This document shows, in pieces, positions 5,147 through 6,109 of a stretch of DNA of 6,109 bases. Under the pieces are notes generated by a model that did not search any database, had not been told where the DNA came from, and saw only the letters and a list, made by a program, of their open reading frames with translations. Source of the stretch: Paludibacteraceae bacterium (GTDB taxonomy: Bacteria > Bacteroidota > Bacteroidia > Bacteroidales > Paludibacteraceae); assembly GCA_017646225.1 (NCBI GenBank), contig JAGCMZ010000042.1:1-6109 (forward strand), written 5' to 3'. Each line of letters starts with the position of its first letter. Position 1 is the first letter of the stretch. A program made the position numbers and the translations under genes.

Positions 5147-6109
5147 ATGAAAAAAACACTACTTTTTTCACTTTTCTTGCTCTGCTTTGCATTTGGAACG
5201 TTTGCACCAGCAAAGGCGGCCGATCCAGAAAAGCGAATCATTCTTCAAGCCTTTTGGTGGGACTATTGGAATAGCAATTTCCCTGATTCTTACGCTAACT
5301 ATTTAACCGAATTAGCGCCTCGTTTGCGCGATGCAGGTATCAATGCCGTTTGGGTTCCACCTTTTGTGAAAAATACAGGTACTAACTCGGTAGGTTATTC
5401 TCCTTTCGATTTTTACGATTTGGGCGATAAATACCAAAAGGGTAGTGTTACCACCCGTTTTGGTACCAAAGACGATGTACTTCGTATGATTGCCGTTATG
5501 CACGCCAATGGTATTGAGGTAATTGCCGATGCCGTACTTAACCACGTAGTAGGTGCTGGTGGCGAAGATGGTGGTGCTGGAGGCGAAGATCCAAACGCAT
5601 GGGACGATAAATGGAAAAATTTCCGTTACGTTTGTTACGAAACCCCTTATAAAGACGGTAAGCAAGCCGATTATTGGAACCGCAAGGGACGTTGGCCCAA
5701 AAACTGGCAAAACTTCCATGCCAACAAGGCTCACCAACAAAATAGCGACGATTGGACAGCTGGACACTGGGGTCCAGACGTATGTTATTACGAAGGTGCT
5801 TACGGTCAAAGTTCTAATGTAAACGGTTACAACCCTGTGCAAAGTGCCAACTACATGCGCAACGAAGCCCGCAATTGGATCATGTGGTTTAAGAAACAAA
5901 CGGCCGTAGACGGTTTCCGTTGGGATGCGGTTAAACACTTTCCAGATTGGGCGCAACAAGACTTTTTGTACAATGTAAAATATGGTATGTCAGACTGGTG
6001 TAACGGAGGACAAGCCATGTTTAGTGTAGGTGAGTACATTGGTAGTAAAAATGAAATTGACAACTATTGTATGGCGGTGCAAAGTGCCAATGGTGGTAAT
6101 GAATTTGCC
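5147..6109 (+). CDS. Secreted GH13 alpha-amylase, N-terminal part, cut by window edge
   Basis: The 321 visible residues show a signal peptide (about residues 1-24, MKKTLLFSLF then AKA before A25). The first two thirds of a glycoside hydrolase family 13 barrel follow. Conserved region I is DAVLNH (128-133), region II is GFRWDAVKH (256-264) with predicted nucleophile D260, and region III is VGEYIG (294-299) with predicted acid/base E296. N132 fits a usual calcium ligand. The AVKH form of region II resembles liquefying alpha-amylases such as the Bacillus enzymes, suggesting internal cleavage of alpha-1,4-glucan outside the cytoplasm. Domain B (about 134-235) is rich in Trp, Gly and Asn and begins with a duplicated GAGGED segment. 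Region IV with the third catalytic Asp lies beyond the window. There is no lipobox, so the protein is probably not a lipoprotein. The ATG at 5147 begins a clean signal peptide. Subfamily and substrate are inferred. Confidence 0.93.
   Translation, partial: MKKTLLFSLFLLCFAFGTFAPAKAADPEKRIILQAFWWDYWNSNFPDSYANYLTELAPRLRDAGINAVWVPPFVKNTGTNSVGYSPFDFYDLGDKYQKGSVTTRFGTKDDVLRMIAVMHANGIEVIADAVLNHVVGAGGEDGGAGGEDPNAWDDKWKNFRYVCYETPYKDGKQADYWNRKGRWPKNWQNFHANKAHQQNSDDWTAGHWGPDVCYYEGAYGQSSNVNGYNPVQSANYMRNEARNWIMWFKKQTAVDGFRWDAVKHFPDWAQQDFLYNVKYGMSDWCNGGQAMFSVGEYIGSKNEIDNYCMAVQSANGGNEFA
5552..5590 (+). repeat. 18-base direct repeat inside the amylase gene (GAGGED duplication)
   Basis: GGTGCTGGTGGCGAAGAT (5552-5569) recurs at 5573-5590 with one change, three bases apart and in frame. 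The protein reads GAGGED-G-GAGGED at residues 136-148, just after region I at the start of domain B. It looks like a small in-frame duplication lengthening a surface loop. Confidence 0.8.

Noticed and set aside
5147..5218. Lipoprotein signal on the amylase (Cys13)
   Set aside because: Cys13 sits inside the hydrophobic core, preceded by LFLL and without the small residues of a lipobox. A standard signal peptide cut after AKA fits better.
5312..5959. 215-codon open frame on the minus strand
   Set aside because: It lies wholly inside the amylase gene, whose frame has clear GH13 motifs. The antisense product is a Thr/Val/Ile-rich shadow with no recognisable domain.
1..6109. CRISPR arrays, tRNA or rRNA genes, insertion sequences
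   Set aside because: No spaced repeat array, tRNA cloverleaf, rRNA signature, transposase or terminal inverted repeats were seen on either strand.

Overview
The window looks like chromosomal DNA from a member of the Bacteroidota. Three things point there. The holA neighbour is a stand-alone HsdR-N-terminal-domain gene, a pairing typical of that phylum. Exact or near-exact copies of the Bacteroidota -7 promoter box (TAnnTTTG) sit in front of several genes. Shine-Dalgarno sequences are largely absent. Every assignment comes from reading motifs by eye; no database search was run.

Layout, left to right. A Mur ligase family gene (minus strand, cut by the left edge) follows holA (DNA polymerase III delta subunit) at a 12-base gap, so the two probably form one transcript. 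Divergent from holA is a small plus-strand gene for an HsdR-N-like protein with PD-(D/E)XK nuclease-type residues. It converges on pgk (phosphoglycerate kinase, minus strand) across a long perfect hairpin that should terminate both transcripts. Upstream of pgk on the same strand is a secreted CAP/SCP-domain protein; the 40-base gap between them is almost entirely a 21-base tandem repeat. Further upstream, behind a strong terminator, is a minus-strand gene for a signal-peptide protein that looks like an outer-membrane beta-barrel of unknown function. Divergent from it, and running off the right edge, is a secreted GH13 alpha-amylase with its first three conserved regions intact.

The genes cover replication (holA), cell-wall recycling or synthesis (Mur ligase), glycolysis (pgk) and the cell surface or polysaccharide use (barrel, amylase, CAP). 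They do not form one pathway. The barrel/amylase pair shares a control region and might be functionally linked, but the sequence does not prove it.

I see no clear new multi-gene system. The most interesting signals are regulatory. Both divergent intergenic regions carry two -7-type boxes placed exactly back to back in a 16-base near-palindrome, and three of the four genes flanking them appear to start at TTG or GTG. The amylase leader also has a long-range inverted repeat beginning where transcription should start. No stretch longer than 300 bases lacks a gene.
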